A stretch of 58,934 nt of DNA from an uncultured Clostridia bacterium (GTDB taxonomy: Bacteria > Bacillota > Clostridia > Christensenellales > Aristaeellaceae). Positions within the stretch are counted from its first letter, which is position 1; every line of letters begins with the position of its first letter. The notes beneath the pieces were generated by a model. The model was not told the origin of the DNA. It saw only the letters and a list, made by a program, of their open reading frames with translations, and made no database searches. Where the stretch lies: contig CAMOVR010000004.1 in assembly GCA_946627565.1 (NCBI GenBank), positions 1-58,934 on the forward strand, in the 5' to 3' direction. The position numbers and the translations under genes are program-made. Shown here piece by piece: positions 40,397-47,489 of this stretch.

Positions 40397-40679
40397 GCTG
40401 TGCCGCCTCCTTTATGGCCCATTCCAGGGCGTGGCCCCTGTCGATGAATGTTTCTTCGCTGATTTCCTCCAGCATGATTTCTCCTTCGCAGGTATGATCT
40501 TCGGTGGTGAAGCTGTACACCGCGCCGTAGTAATCCGCGCCGGTCCCCGTGTAGTAGCTTCCGCAGGTGATCAGCTTATCGCCGTAATTCATGGTGAAGG
40601 GCCAGCGGCATTCAAATTCTTCTGCGATGGCCCGCTTGGGCAGCCTGTATTTGCTCTGCAGCTTATCGAATGTAGTCAT
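40389..40679 (-). CDS. Small hypothetical protein
   Basis: 96 residues from ATG at 40679, chosen for the TTGGAGGAAAAAACG just upstream on the minus strand. Acidic and aromatic (CGSYYTGTGADYYGAVYSF). Not recognised. Confidence 0.6.
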   Translation of the reverse strand: MTTFDKLQSKYRLPKRAIAEEFECRWPFTMNYGDKLITCGSYYTGTGADYYGAVYSFTTEDHTCEGEIMLEEISEETFIDRGHALEWAIKEAAQHE

Positions 40680-40699
40680 CGTTTTTTCCTCCAATCTTA

Positions 40700-40876
40700 T
40701 CAGGCCAGTTTGATCGTTAAGTATCCGGTGCCATCCTGCCAAAAGCGGAACTCGGTTTTTCCTGTTTTTTTGTTCATCCGCTTCGCTTCAGCGGTTTTTT
40801 CTGCAACAAACTTTTTTCCGAAATACCATTCTGTCATGCTTTTCGTGGTCAGGCTGCTGTTCGTTTTGAAGGTCAT
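40700..40876 (-). CDS. Small hypothetical protein
   Basis: 58 residues from ATG at 40876, with AAAGGGG nine nt upstream; a longer frame starts at 40927 without a good site. Basic with TEFRFWQDGTGYLTIKLA at the C-terminus. Not recognised. Confidence 0.5.
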   Translation of the reverse strand: MTFKTNSSLTTKSMTEWYFGKKFVAEKTAEAKRMNKKTGKTEFRFWQDGTGYLTIKLA

Positions 40877-41039
40877 GATTCTGATCCCCTTTCCTTGCCA
40901 GTAGGTGGTTCCTTTTGTCGTGTACATTAATCACTCTACTCGGCCAGAAAGTCAACCGAATTTCGGTCATTATCTGAGATTTAAGAATTCAGACCAATTT
41001 TCCCGCGTACAAGGCCCACGGGCGGGCGGCTTTTTGCGC

Positions 41040-41390
41040 TCAATATCCAAAGTGGACAACTTCAAGTTTTCTCAAATTGGCTTGAGCAAAACCTTTTAAA
41101 AGGCCGTAAAGAATAGGCAATCTCCAATTGTAACCACTATGTTGCATTTCTTTTTCAACCCATTCGGTTACAACCTCAATGGAACAGGATTTCAAATGTT
41201 CGCCATAGCGGTCCGTATCGAATTCTGTATTCCCGTCATCCATGAATAGCTTGTAGTCAATATTCTTCGTGAATAATTCTCTCCAGCCGCTTTCGCAACT
41301 CATTTTTGACAGTCTGACCTCGGCGATCCTATTTCCATATTCAAAGCCACTAATGTGTTCTACAATATAAACTTTGCTTTCGTAAGCCAT
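41040..41390 (-). CDS. Hypothetical protein
   Basis: 116 residues; AAAGGAAA precedes the ATG. Contains VYIVEHISGFEYGNRIAEVR. Base composition is more AT-rich than the neighbours. Not recognised. Confidence 0.55.
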   Translation of the reverse strand: MAYESKVYIVEHISGFEYGNRIAEVRLSKMSCESGWRELFTKNIDYKLFMDDGNTEFDTDRYGEHLKSCSIEVVTEWVEKEMQHSGYNWRLPILYGLLKGFAQANLRKLEVVHFGY

Positions 41391-41432
41391 TACTATTTCC
41401 TTTCTGCCCTTCTTAACCAGGCGGGCACGGCA

Positions 41433-41705
41433 TCAGAATTTATTGGAAATCAACTTCATAAGCTCAGCGGCTGCCGTGAGAGCGCTGTCCGCATTGGTAA
41501 TTACTGCATAGAGCAGTTCGCCGTTCTTTCGGATGTAGAAGAATTCACCACCAGAATGCAGGCCCAAGCGTTCACGTTCCCAGGTGGTATAGTCCTTCAG
41601 GCTTTCCTCGGTTTCCTTACGCCAGCGAATATCAAGCGCTGCATAGGGGGCAATCATGGCGCTGATGCTCTGCGCAATGCGGTTCATTTCGTGGTCGCGG
41701 TCCAT
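41433..41705 (-). CDS. Hypothetical protein
   Basis: 90 residues with GGAGAAAGGA upstream. DREHEMN-like acidic start and GGEFFYIRKNGELLYAVITN in the C-terminal half. Not recognised. Confidence 0.55.
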   Translation of the reverse strand: MDRDHEMNRIAQSISAMIAPYAALDIRWRKETEESLKDYTTWERERLGLHSGGEFFYIRKNGELLYAVITNADSALTAAAELMKLISNKF

Positions 41706-41753
41706 AGTCCTGTCCTTTCTCCGGGCTATGCCGCCCGGCCTGGCTTGTTGGTA

Positions 41754-42038
41754 TTACGCTACCTTCTTGAAGCGCTTGTATTCGGCGTTGATCGCTTCTG
41801 TCACCCGGTTCTCCTGTTCCTGCTTACCCTTGGCATTCAGTACCCGGTGCCAGTAGCCGTATTCATTGCTGTTCATTGTCAGATCGTAGCGGCTCCGCGC
41901 CCATCCGGGAAGATCGCCGTCGTTGTAGTAGCGGTAATAGCTATGGAATACAGCTTCAGTCTTCTTGGAAAATTCCCAATCGGCGGCTACCATCTCATCA
42001 TACTTGGTTTGTTCCTTACCATCGTTCATCCAGTACAT
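41754..42038 (-). CDS. Hypothetical protein
   Basis: 94 residues with GGGAGGATAAGAAA before the ATG. Tyrosine-rich (FHSYYRYYNDGDLPGWARSR). An inverted repeat (CCTGCCGGG / CCCGGCAGG, 42053-42080) lies in its leader. Not recognised. Confidence 0.55.
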   Translation of the reverse strand: MYWMNDGKEQTKYDEMVAADWEFSKKTEAVFHSYYRYYNDGDLPGWARSRYDLTMNSNEYGYWHRVLNAKGKQEQENRVTEAINAEYKRFKKVA

Positions 42039-42090
42039 TTTCTTATCCTCCCCCTGCCGGGATTAAGGGCTCCCGGCAGGCCCGTATCGG

Positions 42091-42684
42091 TTAAAGCTGA
42101 GTGAGGAGTCCATTATGGGCTTCATAGTCCAGCCCGCAGACGGTGAAGAAAACGTAGTACCAATCCGTGGCGTCATAGAAGGGGCGGCGGTCGATTTCTC
42201 CGATCTGGCGCAGCCGGTGATGCCTGTTGATCTCGAAAACCTTCATCTTTCTGTTAATCCTGATTTTTTCCGGCGCGAAGCCAAACTCGCTGGAAATCCA
42301 CTCTTTTGCTTCTTCGTCGGTCATTTCGTGGCTGGTGCTGTCATCGGCCAGGGCGTTGTATTGGTTTTGCTTGAGGGCATTTCCATTCGTCCAGGGCTGC
42401 CATTCTTGCTCCCGTTCCAGGTCGGCTTCCAGCCTGGTGATCCTGGCTTCTTTTTCTTTGATGGTCTGCATCAGGCTCTTTTCCGTTTCGATCATGGTGG
42501 AACGCAGCTGCTGGATGGTGGCGAGGCGTTTGTCGTAAACCTTCTGAATGCCTCCGTTCTGAACGAAATCCTTGCAGAACGCTTTTTTATCCCCGTCGAA
42601 TTCGTAATACTGCTGTTCGATCTCGGCGTATTCTTCCATGGAAGGTTCAAAGCCGGTCAATTCGGTGAATTCGTGGATCATCAT
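42091..42684 (-). CDS. Hypothetical protein with central coiled coil
   Basis: 197 residues. N-terminal EFTELTGFEPSMEEYAEIEQ, a coiled coil about residues 50-95 (IETEKSLMQTIKEKEARITR), and a C-terminal beta/aromatic part (ATDWYYVFFTVCGLDYEAHN). Its Shine-Dalgarno lies in one arm of a perfect 10-bp inverted repeat, so translation may be controlled by mRNA folding. Not recognised. Confidence 0.65.
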   Translation of the reverse strand: MMIHEFTELTGFEPSMEEYAEIEQQYYEFDGDKKAFCKDFVQNGGIQKVYDKRLATIQQLRSTMIETEKSLMQTIKEKEARITRLEADLEREQEWQPWTNGNALKQNQYNALADDSTSHEMTDEEAKEWISSEFGFAPEKIRINRKMKVFEINRHHRLRQIGEIDRRPFYDATDWYYVFFTVCGLDYEAHNGLLTQL

Positions 42685-42695
42685 TTTTTTAAATT

Positions 42696-42737
42696 CCTCC
42701 TTGATTTTTTTGCCTTACTCTGTTACCATCAAGGAGG
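42696..42737 (-). promoter_or_regulatory. Shine-Dalgarno-sequestering hairpin
   Basis: On the minus-strand mRNA, CCTCCTTGAT pairs exactly with ATCAAGGAGG across a 22-nt loop. The second arm holds the AAGGAGG that serves the gene starting at 42684, 11 nt downstream. The pairing would hide the ribosome binding site. Confidence 0.55.
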
Positions 42738-42811
42738 CGGGGGTAAGGCTCCCCGCTCTCCTGTCCCGCAGGAGTGGCCGGTGTGCTGTGGTAGGTGGCA
42801 CCGGCCTTTCC

Positions 42812-42937
42812 TTATGCCTTGACCTTGCTGTCTCGCACGATCTTGGCGGCTTCCTCAGCATCCTTTGCCGTTGCTTCGATCAGCTTGGCGATGTTTTCAA
42901 GGTACTGATTCAGCTCCTGAGAAGTCATTTCGTTCAC
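42812..42937 (-). CDS. Small hypothetical protein
   Basis: 41 residues from GTG at 42937 (an in-frame ATG is at 42928), with GGAGGGAGG upstream. Sequence MTSQELNQYLENIAKLIEAT then KDAEEAAKIVR is a single amphipathic helix. It is the first gene leftward of the divergent promoter. Not recognised. Confidence 0.5.
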   Translation of the reverse strand: MNEMTSQELNQYLENIAKLIEATAKDAEEAAKIVRDSKVKA

Positions 42938-42986
42938 TGTCCTCCCTCCTTCCTTATCGGCCTTTCGGCTTCGCCTTACATGTTAT

Positions 42987-43015
42987 ATATTACACTATTT
43001 TCGTTATAATGTCAA
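42987..43015 (-). promoter_or_regulatory. Leftward promoter for the minus-strand block
   Basis: On the minus strand TTGACA (43010-43015) is separated by 17 nt from TAATAT (42987-42992). It faces away from the HTH gene at 43099 and should drive the genes from 42937 down to 40184. Confidence 0.7.
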
Positions 43016-43046
43016 CACTTTTTTCGTGAAAAATATAACTTTTTTC

Positions 43047-43076
43047 TTGACAAATTAAACTTGTATAGTGTATCAT
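43047..43076 (+). promoter_or_regulatory. Rightward promoter for the HTH gene
   Basis: TTGACA (43047-43052) and TATCAT (43071-43076) with an 18-nt spacer. It overlaps an AT-rich stretch shared with the leftward promoter, so one regulator could control both. Confidence 0.65.
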
Positions 43077-43098
43077 TGCAAAGAAAGGAGGGATAGAA

Positions 43099-43347
43099 GT
43101 GGTGTCAGATAAAATCAGGTCAATCCTGGCTTTAGCTGGAAAACGTCCTACTGATTTGGCAAATCTGTACGGTACATCCCAGCAGAGCATGAACAACAAA
43201 CTTTCACAAAGCCGGTTCTCTGCTGAAGACCTTATTCGCATCGCTGAATTTACCGGCTGCAAAGTCGCTTTCATTCTCCCGGATGGCGGCCAGGTATTTT
43301 TGAGCCCAGATGATATAAGGCCAAAGGATGATGAATCAAAAAAATAA
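43099..43347 (+). CDS. HTH regulator, XRE-like
   Basis: 82 residues from GTG (AAAGGAGGG seven nt upstream; a GTG at 43102 is equally possible). A five-helix XRE domain is visible: RSILALAGKRPTDLANLYGT, SQQSMNNKLSQSRFSAEDLI, RIAEFTGCKVAFIL. The tail GGQVFLSPDDI is short. It converges on the HTH gene at 43386 and probably regulates the divergent promoters upstream of it. Confidence 0.75.
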   Translation: MVSDKIRSILALAGKRPTDLANLYGTSQQSMNNKLSQSRFSAEDLIRIAEFTGCKVAFILPDGGQVFLSPDDIRPKDDESKK

Positions 43348-43385
43348 AGCCCTGGACGCGTCACCGCCCAGGGCCGAGGAGTGAA

Positions 43386-43634
43386 CTACCTCATATCCTT
43401 TGCCGCTTGAAGTTTCCTTGCTTCGTCGGAATCATCAGGGATAAACACCATGATTTCATCCAAGCGGCATTCCAGCGCCACACAAATCGCGTTCATCTGA
43501 TTCACATTTATGCGCTCTGCATAGTTGTGGTAGAGTTCATAAATGGTGGCTGGCCGGATATGCGTAATCCGTGCAAGTTGCGCTTGAGACATTTGAAGCT
43601 CGCCAAGCTTCGTGGATAGAGTGATCTTAATCAT
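43386..43634 (-). CDS. HTH regulator, Cro/CI-like
   Basis: 82 residues on the minus strand. HTH of the XRE family: LGELQMSQAQLARITHIRPA, TIYELYHNY, ICVALECRLDEIM. This layout with ITHIRPATI..LYN is typical of small Firmicutes repressors. It lies between the integrase and the minus-strand block. Confidence 0.75.
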   Translation of the reverse strand: MIKITLSTKLGELQMSQAQLARITHIRPATIYELYHNYAERINVNQMNAICVALECRLDEIMVFIPDDSDEARKLQAAKDMR

Positions 43635-43796
43635 GGCAACAATCGCACTCCTTTAGGTCGAATCTTAGCATATTTTGTAATGTCCTGTCCTGATTGCGTA
43701 ATGTTTTACACAAACGGGTGGAAAGAGTTTCCAACCATTTGTAAGGATAAGGAAAAACAAAAATGCCAACGGGGGAGCGCGGCTGCAATAGAAAAA

Positions 43797-43835
43797 GGGC
43801 TTATGCTTCATTACTGAAGTATAAGTCCTTTTCTT
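43797..43835 (-). terminator. Terminator after the integrase gene
   Basis: A stem of CTTATGCTTC with GAAGTATAAG (one G-T pair, ATTACT loop) is flanked by CTTTTTC on the minus strand and CCTTTTCTTTT on the plus strand, so it can act in both directions. It follows the integrase stop at 43843. Confidence 0.75.
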
Positions 43836-43842
43836 TTCCCGG

Positions 43843-45498
43843 TCATCTACTGTCCGAGATTTTACTCACCAGTACGACCAGCCCGCAGATCATATAGACA
43901 GCGGCGGTGGTTCGTATAAGGTGACTATGGTGGAGGTCTGCGGACTTTATACGAACATCCGCAGACCCACCCACTCCTTCCACTTCAAAGAATCCTGGCG
44001 AGTCCCCTTCAATGTCTTTTATATCAAAAGGAATTTCAATTTCATTGGTTCCGGCCCCGGTGCAGTTCAGGATGATCTTCACACGATCCTCAAACAAGTA
44101 CGCCCGAACCAGGAAAGCATCAAACAACATTTCCTGATAATCTTTTTCGTGGATATCGCCGGAGCAGAGGCTTTTTGCAAAACCTATCATGTGTTCCCGC
44201 GTAACGATGGACTTTGAACGGTCAATGGCCAATTCTAACTTTGCCCTGACAGAACTCTCCTCGGCCTGAATTTCCATCAGCATGTCTTGGACGCAATCCA
44301 CGGTGACGCCGTTTCGGATGGCCTTCAGCGTGTTTTCTTTTTCCCTGGTGGCTTTATTCAGGCGCTCCTTCAGCATCCTGATTTCATCAGTTTCCTGGTT
44401 TTCCCGGAAATACGCTTCCAGCTTTTCTCCCAGCCAGGCCATAACACTATCCTGAGAGATGATTTCCTGAATCTTTTCTGCTATTTTCAGTTCTGCATAA
44501 TCACGGCTGACCGGCCTTTTGCAGCAGGTGCCTTTGCGCTCCCGGCGCGTTTTGCAGGAATAATAGAAGTGAAGATCGCCGGTTCTGCTGGTGCCGGAAA
44601 CGCCGACCATGGGGCTTTCACACTCACCGCAGTACAGCTTCCCGGTCAGGAGATAAACGCCGTTCTCCCTTCTTCGCTTCTGCGGGTTTCCTCTTGCATT
44701 CGGTTTCGTAGCGCATCTCTCCTGTACTGCTTCAAATAATGGTTTTTCGATGATGGGCGGGATCCCGTCCTCGATCACGATATCGGAGTAGCGATAAACG
44801 CCGATATACTTTTCATTGTGGAGGATTTTTGACAGGGATGATCTGTCCCACGGTTTGCCCTTCTTCGTTAAAATACCCCGATTGTTCAGATCGTTAAATA
44901 TGGAGACGAACATTTCATGGTTGGCAACACGGCGAAATATCTCCTCGACAATCTTTGCTTCTTCCGGGAGGATTTCAAACCGGCCATCAGCGCCCTTTTT
45001 ATAACCCAGCGGCAGCGGCCCGATCACCATGCACTTCTCCGCGTTGTTCACCATGCCTCGCCTGATCTTCTGAGCCAGTTCCCTGCTGTAATACTCCGCG
45101 AAGCCCTCCAACACGGATTCCATAAGGACGCCGGTGGGATCATCGGAAATGTTCTCCATGGCCGACAATACCTTGACGCCGTTTTCCTTGAGAGTGTGCT
45201 TGTGGATGGCAGAATCATATTTATTGCGGGAAAAACGGTCCAGCGTATAGACAATGACATAATCGAAAGCGCAGGATGCGCTATCCCGGATCATTCGCTG
45301 AAATTCCGGGCGGTTGTCATTGGTGCCCGTCATGGCGTGATCGTCATACACCTGAATCACTTCAATATTCTTCTCTTTGGCATATTTCCGGCAGGCTTTC
45401 ACTTGCTGTTCGATAGAAACATCCCGCTGGTTGTGGGAAGAATATCTGGCATAAATCACGCCTATTTTCCGCTGCGTCTTAAGCGGCTTGTTGGGCAT
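43843..45498 (-). CDS. int: Large serine integrase
   Basis: 551 residues. The resolvase domain (1-150) has the Y-x-R-x-S motif at 16-20 (YARYS, Ser20 as nucleophile) and LDRFSRNKYD. A recombinase domain (165-265) contains PLPLGYKK and IFNDLNNRGI. A zinc ribbon (CGECESPM ... CCKRP) and coiled coil (360-440) follow. Large serine integrases join attP and attB without supercoiling, which makes this phage temperate. The last 40 residues are unusual and overlap nested inverted repeats. Confidence 0.93.
   Translation of the reverse strand: MPNKPLKTQRKIGVIYARYSSHNQRDVSIEQQVKACRKYAKEKNIEVIQVYDDHAMTGTNDNRPEFQRMIRDSASCAFDYVIVYTLDRFSRNKYDSAIHKHTLKENGVKVLSAMENISDDPTGVLMESVLEGFAEYYSRELAQKIRRGMVNNAEKCMVIGPLPLGYKKGADGRFEILPEEAKIVEEIFRRVANHEMFVSIFNDLNNRGILTKKGKPWDRSSLSKILHNEKYIGVYRYSDIVIEDGIPPIIEKPLFEAVQERCATKPNARGNPQKRRRENGVYLLTGKLYCGECESPMVGVSGTSRTGDLHFYYSCKTRRERKGTCCKRPVSRDYAELKIAEKIQEIISQDSVMAWLGEKLEAYFRENQETDEIRMLKERLNKATREKENTLKAIRNGVTVDCVQDMLMEIQAEESSVRAKLELAIDRSKSIVTREHMIGFAKSLCSGDIHEKDYQEMLFDAFLVRAYLFEDRVKIILNCTGAGTNEIEIPFDIKDIEGDSPGFFEVEGVGGSADVRIKSADLHHSHLIRTTAAVYMICGLVVLVSKISDSR
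43910..43967. repeat. Interleaved inverted repeats at the integrase 3' end
   Basis: Two perfect 10-bp inverted repeats interlock: GTTCGTATAA (43910-43919) with TTATACGAAC (43947-43956), and GGTCTGCGGA (43935-43944) with TCCGCAGACC (43958-43967). They lie in the integrase coding end. attP is expected next to int, so they are a candidate; a folded mRNA end is another possibility. Confidence 0.4.
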
Positions 45499-45511
45499 GG
45501 ATAAGCCTCCT

Positions 45512-46039
45512 TTATGAAAAGTCTAAAGCGCCTTCAATCTCGCGATCTGTAACATCGAGATAAAATACAGGATTCATAAAGCAATGATAAAATGTGATAT
45601 AGAAATTCGCTGTTTCACCTACTTTGGGAAAACGCACACCGGATTTGATTTTTTCTTCATCATAACACATGGGCCAAATATGGATTATCTTTCCGTCCAC
45701 ATCAACGGTCCAGTCAAAATATGATTCCATCTCAATAACTTTACCAGTTACCAGATAGATCGTTCCGGCCTTAGCTTTCCCTGTGGCGTAAGAAAAAACG
45801 TCATCTGGTATCTCCAATTCAACATCCATAATGTTATCGTAGTTATCAGAAATACTCGGGTATGTGTAATTTCCGTTATGAAGAATATCCAGGATTCTTT
45901 GATTATGCTTGTAGTCCTCAATCAAAGAATCAAATTCCTCATCCAGTTCTTCCATTGTTTCACTGAACGCAACGTTCACCATACTGTTCATTGAAAAAAG
46001 AATCAGAATTGAAAGAAAAACTATAGTAACTCTTTTCAT
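45512..46039 (-). CDS. Secreted moron-like protein
   Basis: 175 residues with a clear signal peptide (MKRVTIVFLSILILFSMNSM, cleavage after about AFS). The mature protein is acidic and beta-rich (GTIYLVTGKVIEMESYFDWT, GKIIHIWPMCYDEEKI, FYITFYHCFMNPVFYLDV) and looks like an OB or small beta-barrel. Position between integrase and repressor on the lysogeny strand, and AT-rich sequence, fit a lysogenic conversion gene, possibly superinfection exclusion. Not recognised. Confidence 0.75.
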   Translation of the reverse strand: MKRVTIVFLSILILFSMNSMVNVAFSETMEELDEEFDSLIEDYKHNQRILDILHNGNYTYPSISDNYDNIMDVELEIPDDVFSYATGKAKAGTIYLVTGKVIEMESYFDWTVDVDGKIIHIWPMCYDEEKIKSGVRFPKVGETANFYITFYHCFMNPVFYLDVTDREIEGALDFS

Positions 46040-46105
46040 GGCATATTCCTCCTATTAACGTATTTTAACACTTTTGACATAAAAATGAAATAGTTTTACA
46101 AAATC

Positions 46106-46134
46106 CTGACAAAACCTCAGAAATCTGATACAAT
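46106..46134 (+). promoter_or_regulatory. Plus-strand promoter in the lysogeny region
   Basis: CTGACA (46106-46111), 17 nt, TACAAT (46129-46134): five of six matches in each box. The palindrome CCACCGGTGG (46143-46152) lies just downstream, about where transcription should start, suggesting an operator. Confidence 0.6.
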
Positions 46135-46142
46135 TGGGTTTA

Positions 46143-46152
46143 CCACCGGTGG
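46143..46152. promoter_or_regulatory. Palindromic operator candidate CCACCGGTGG
   Basis: A perfect 10-bp palindrome between the promoter at 46106-46134 and the ORF at 46177. The placement over the start of transcription would let a dimeric regulator block it. Confidence 0.45.
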
Positions 46153-46176
46153 AAATGAATATACGGAGGCGTTTTC

Positions 46177-46338
46177 ATGTCCACAAAAATCAAAGCGTCG
46201 TTATTGGTATCTGTTGCCAAACTGAAGCGTAAAGAGAAACAAGCACTTATTTCTTTTTTACGCCTTCAACTGCTGCTTGAAGCAGATCCACAAGAGAAAG
46301 CTTCAGATCAACAGGCAAAAGCCGAACAAGATCCATAA
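46177..46338 (+). CDS. Small ORF antisense to the repressor 3' end
   Basis: 53 residues from ATG 46177 after GGAGGCG, with a matching promoter upstream. Sequence MSTKIKASLLVSVAKLKRKE, then KQALISFLRLQLLLEADPQ, is a basic amphipathic helix with an acidic, glutamine-rich tail. The last 92 nt overlap the repressor gene on the other strand. It could be a small regulator, or the transcript could act as antisense RNA. Confidence 0.45.
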   Translation: MSTKIKASLLVSVAKLKRKEKQALISFLRLQLLLEADPQEKASDQQAKAEQDP

Positions 46339-46621
46339 TCCTGTCATTGAGCTCATCATCCGAAGTGGTGATGGGCTCCTCATTTAAGCTGACAAGATTA
46401 TCTCCCATCTGAACCGTTATTTCATCTAAAGTCATGCCAATAGCATCTGCAATACTTTTTACAGTTCTCATCGATGGAATAATCGGATCACCTGTACGAG
46501 GATTGCGATTATTTTCGAGCATAGAAATATATCCAGCAGAAAGGCCGGACTTCGCGGCAAAATCACGCTGGCTTAATCCTCGTTCTTCACGGTAGGTCTT
46601 AACGATTTCTCCCAATAACAT
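46247..46621 (-). CDS. CI-like repressor, XRE family
   Basis: 124 residues. N-terminal XRE HTH (TYREERGLSQRDFAAKSGLS, AGYISMLENNRNPRTGDP, TVKSIADAIGMTLDEI). The C-terminal 45 residues are helical (DRIMDLVRLLPVDLKLSLVD) and should mediate dimerisation; there is no LexA-like protease domain. It is divergent from the Cro-like gene at 46788 across a region with three operator-like repeats, which makes it the likely lysogeny repressor. Confidence 0.82.
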   Translation of the reverse strand: MLLGEIVKTYREERGLSQRDFAAKSGLSAGYISMLENNRNPRTGDPIIPSMRTVKSIADAIGMTLDEITVQMGDNLVSLNEEPITTSDDELNDRIMDLVRLLPVDLKLSLVDLLQAAVEGVKKK

Positions 46622-46653
46622 GATCGTGCCTCCTTGGTTGGAATGTCTATTCT

Positions 46654-46682
46654 ATTATACATGGCTTTGTTTACTGCGTCAA
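46654..46682 (-). promoter_or_regulatory. Repressor promoter (leftward)
   Basis: Minus strand TTGACG (46677-46682), 17-nt spacer, perfect TATAAT (46654-46659). The -35 lies inside the operator-like repeat 46668-46685, so the promoter should be autoregulated. Confidence 0.75.
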
Positions 46683-46685
46683 GCA
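46668..46685. promoter_or_regulatory. Operator-like repeat O1
   Basis: 18-bp site TGTTTACTGCGTCAAGCA, 15 of 18 identical to the perfect form at 46985-47002 (TGCTTA-ATGCG-TTAAGCA). It covers the -35 of the repressor promoter. Confidence 0.55.
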
Positions 46686-46724
46686 AAAATGTAAAATAAA
46701 TTAAACTTTTTTTGTCTAACCCCC

Positions 46725-46753
46725 TTGACATCCTACCGAGCGTATTGTAATAT
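46725..46753 (+). promoter_or_regulatory. Cro-side promoter (rightward)
   Basis: TTGACA (46725-46730), 17 nt, TAATAT (46748-46753), 35 nt before the Cro-like start. It drives the early replication operon side of the switch. Confidence 0.7.
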
Positions 46754-46754
46754 A

Positions 46755-46772
46755 TGCTTAGCCGGTTAAACA
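46755..46772. promoter_or_regulatory. Operator-like repeat O2
   Basis: TGCTTAGCCGGTTAAACA, 13 of 18 identical to the site at 46985-47002, with both half-sites kept. It begins one nt after the -10 box of the rightward promoter, a position where binding would block transcription. Confidence 0.5.
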
Positions 46773-46787
46773 AAGGAGGTGAGCAAA

Positions 46788-46991
46788 ATGGGCTTCAAAA
46801 TTAAAGAAATCCGGGAAGAACAGCACATGACCCAGGAAGAACTGGCAAAGAAAAGCGGCGTCAGCAGAAGCACGATCATTGCAATGGAAGCAAATGAAGA
46901 AAAGAACTTCATGATGAGTACCATCGTAAAGATCGCCCGCGCTCTTGGAAAGACTGTTGATGAAATTCTTTTTTTTGCCCCTGTTGCTTAA
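46788..46991 (+). CDS. Cro-like HTH regulator
   Basis: 67 residues from ATG 46788 with AAAGGAGG nine nt upstream (a GTG at 46779 is too close). XRE helix set: IREEQHMTQEELAKKSGVSR, STIIAMEANEEKNF, IVKIARALGKTVDEILF. It is the first rightward gene of the immunity switch, opposite the CI-like gene. Confidence 0.8.
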   Translation: MGFKIKEIREEQHMTQEELAKKSGVSRSTIIAMEANEEKNFMMSTIVKIARALGKTVDEILFFAPVA

Positions 46992-47002
46992 TGCGTTAAG
47001 CA
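46985..47002. promoter_or_regulatory. Operator-like repeat O3
   Basis: TGCTTAA-TGCG-TTAAGCA is a perfect inverted repeat overlapping the cro stop codon. It is the best copy of the three related sites in this switch. Confidence 0.55.
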
Positions 47003-47024
47003 TTATTGAAATGAGGTGATCCCC

Positions 47025-47192
47025 ATGTTCACAGCTGAGGCACAGAAGCGGCACAAAGAAGAAATCGTTGCCTGGCTGACCGCTTACGCGGAACGCGAAG
47101 GACTGACGATGAGCGAAATGACCTTCATCCTGGAGGAATTCCAACACAATCTGCCGCTGCTCTGCGTGGTAAAGAATCCGAAAACACGATGA
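47025..47192 (+). CDS. Small hypothetical early protein
   Basis: 55 residues from ATG 47025 after GAGGTGAT. Helical (AQKRHKEEIVAWLTAYAERE then GLTMSEMTFILEEF). The design (short helical protein after cro) is common in Firmicutes phages. Not recognised. Confidence 0.6.
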   Translation: MFTAEAQKRHKEEIVAWLTAYAEREGLTMSEMTFILEEFQHNLPLLCVVKNPKTR

Positions 47193-47203
47193 AAGGAGGA
47201 AAA

Positions 47204-47398
47204 GTGCCCGTGACAGTCACCGAGGCCCGGAACGCCGTAGATATGAACCGCGTGCCAAAGGCAAACATAGACCGCCTGATGAGAGCGATGGCCAACAAAA
47301 TGCACGAAATACGGCGAAACGATCCTGAACAATGGGCGAAGCTGTATGAAGAAGGCAGCGCGGTTCTTGCACGGCTTGCCGCCAAAGACAGGCAATAA
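47204..47398 (+). CDS. Small hypothetical early protein
   Basis: 64 residues from GTG 47204, placed by AAAGGAGGA just upstream (GTG 47210 also possible). Basic helical protein with NRVPKANIDRLMRAMANKMH and DPEQWAKLYEEGSAVLARLA. Not recognised. Confidence 0.55.
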   Translation: MPVTVTEARNAVDMNRVPKANIDRLMRAMANKMHEIRRNDPEQWAKLYEEGSAVLARLAAKDRQ

Positions 47399-47489
47399 AA
47401 ATGCCCGGCCCGTTGCAGCGGGTCAGGCTGAGCAAAGGAAAGCATGGACTATTCCCAATCGATACTGCTCACGTAAATCTTAACACCAA

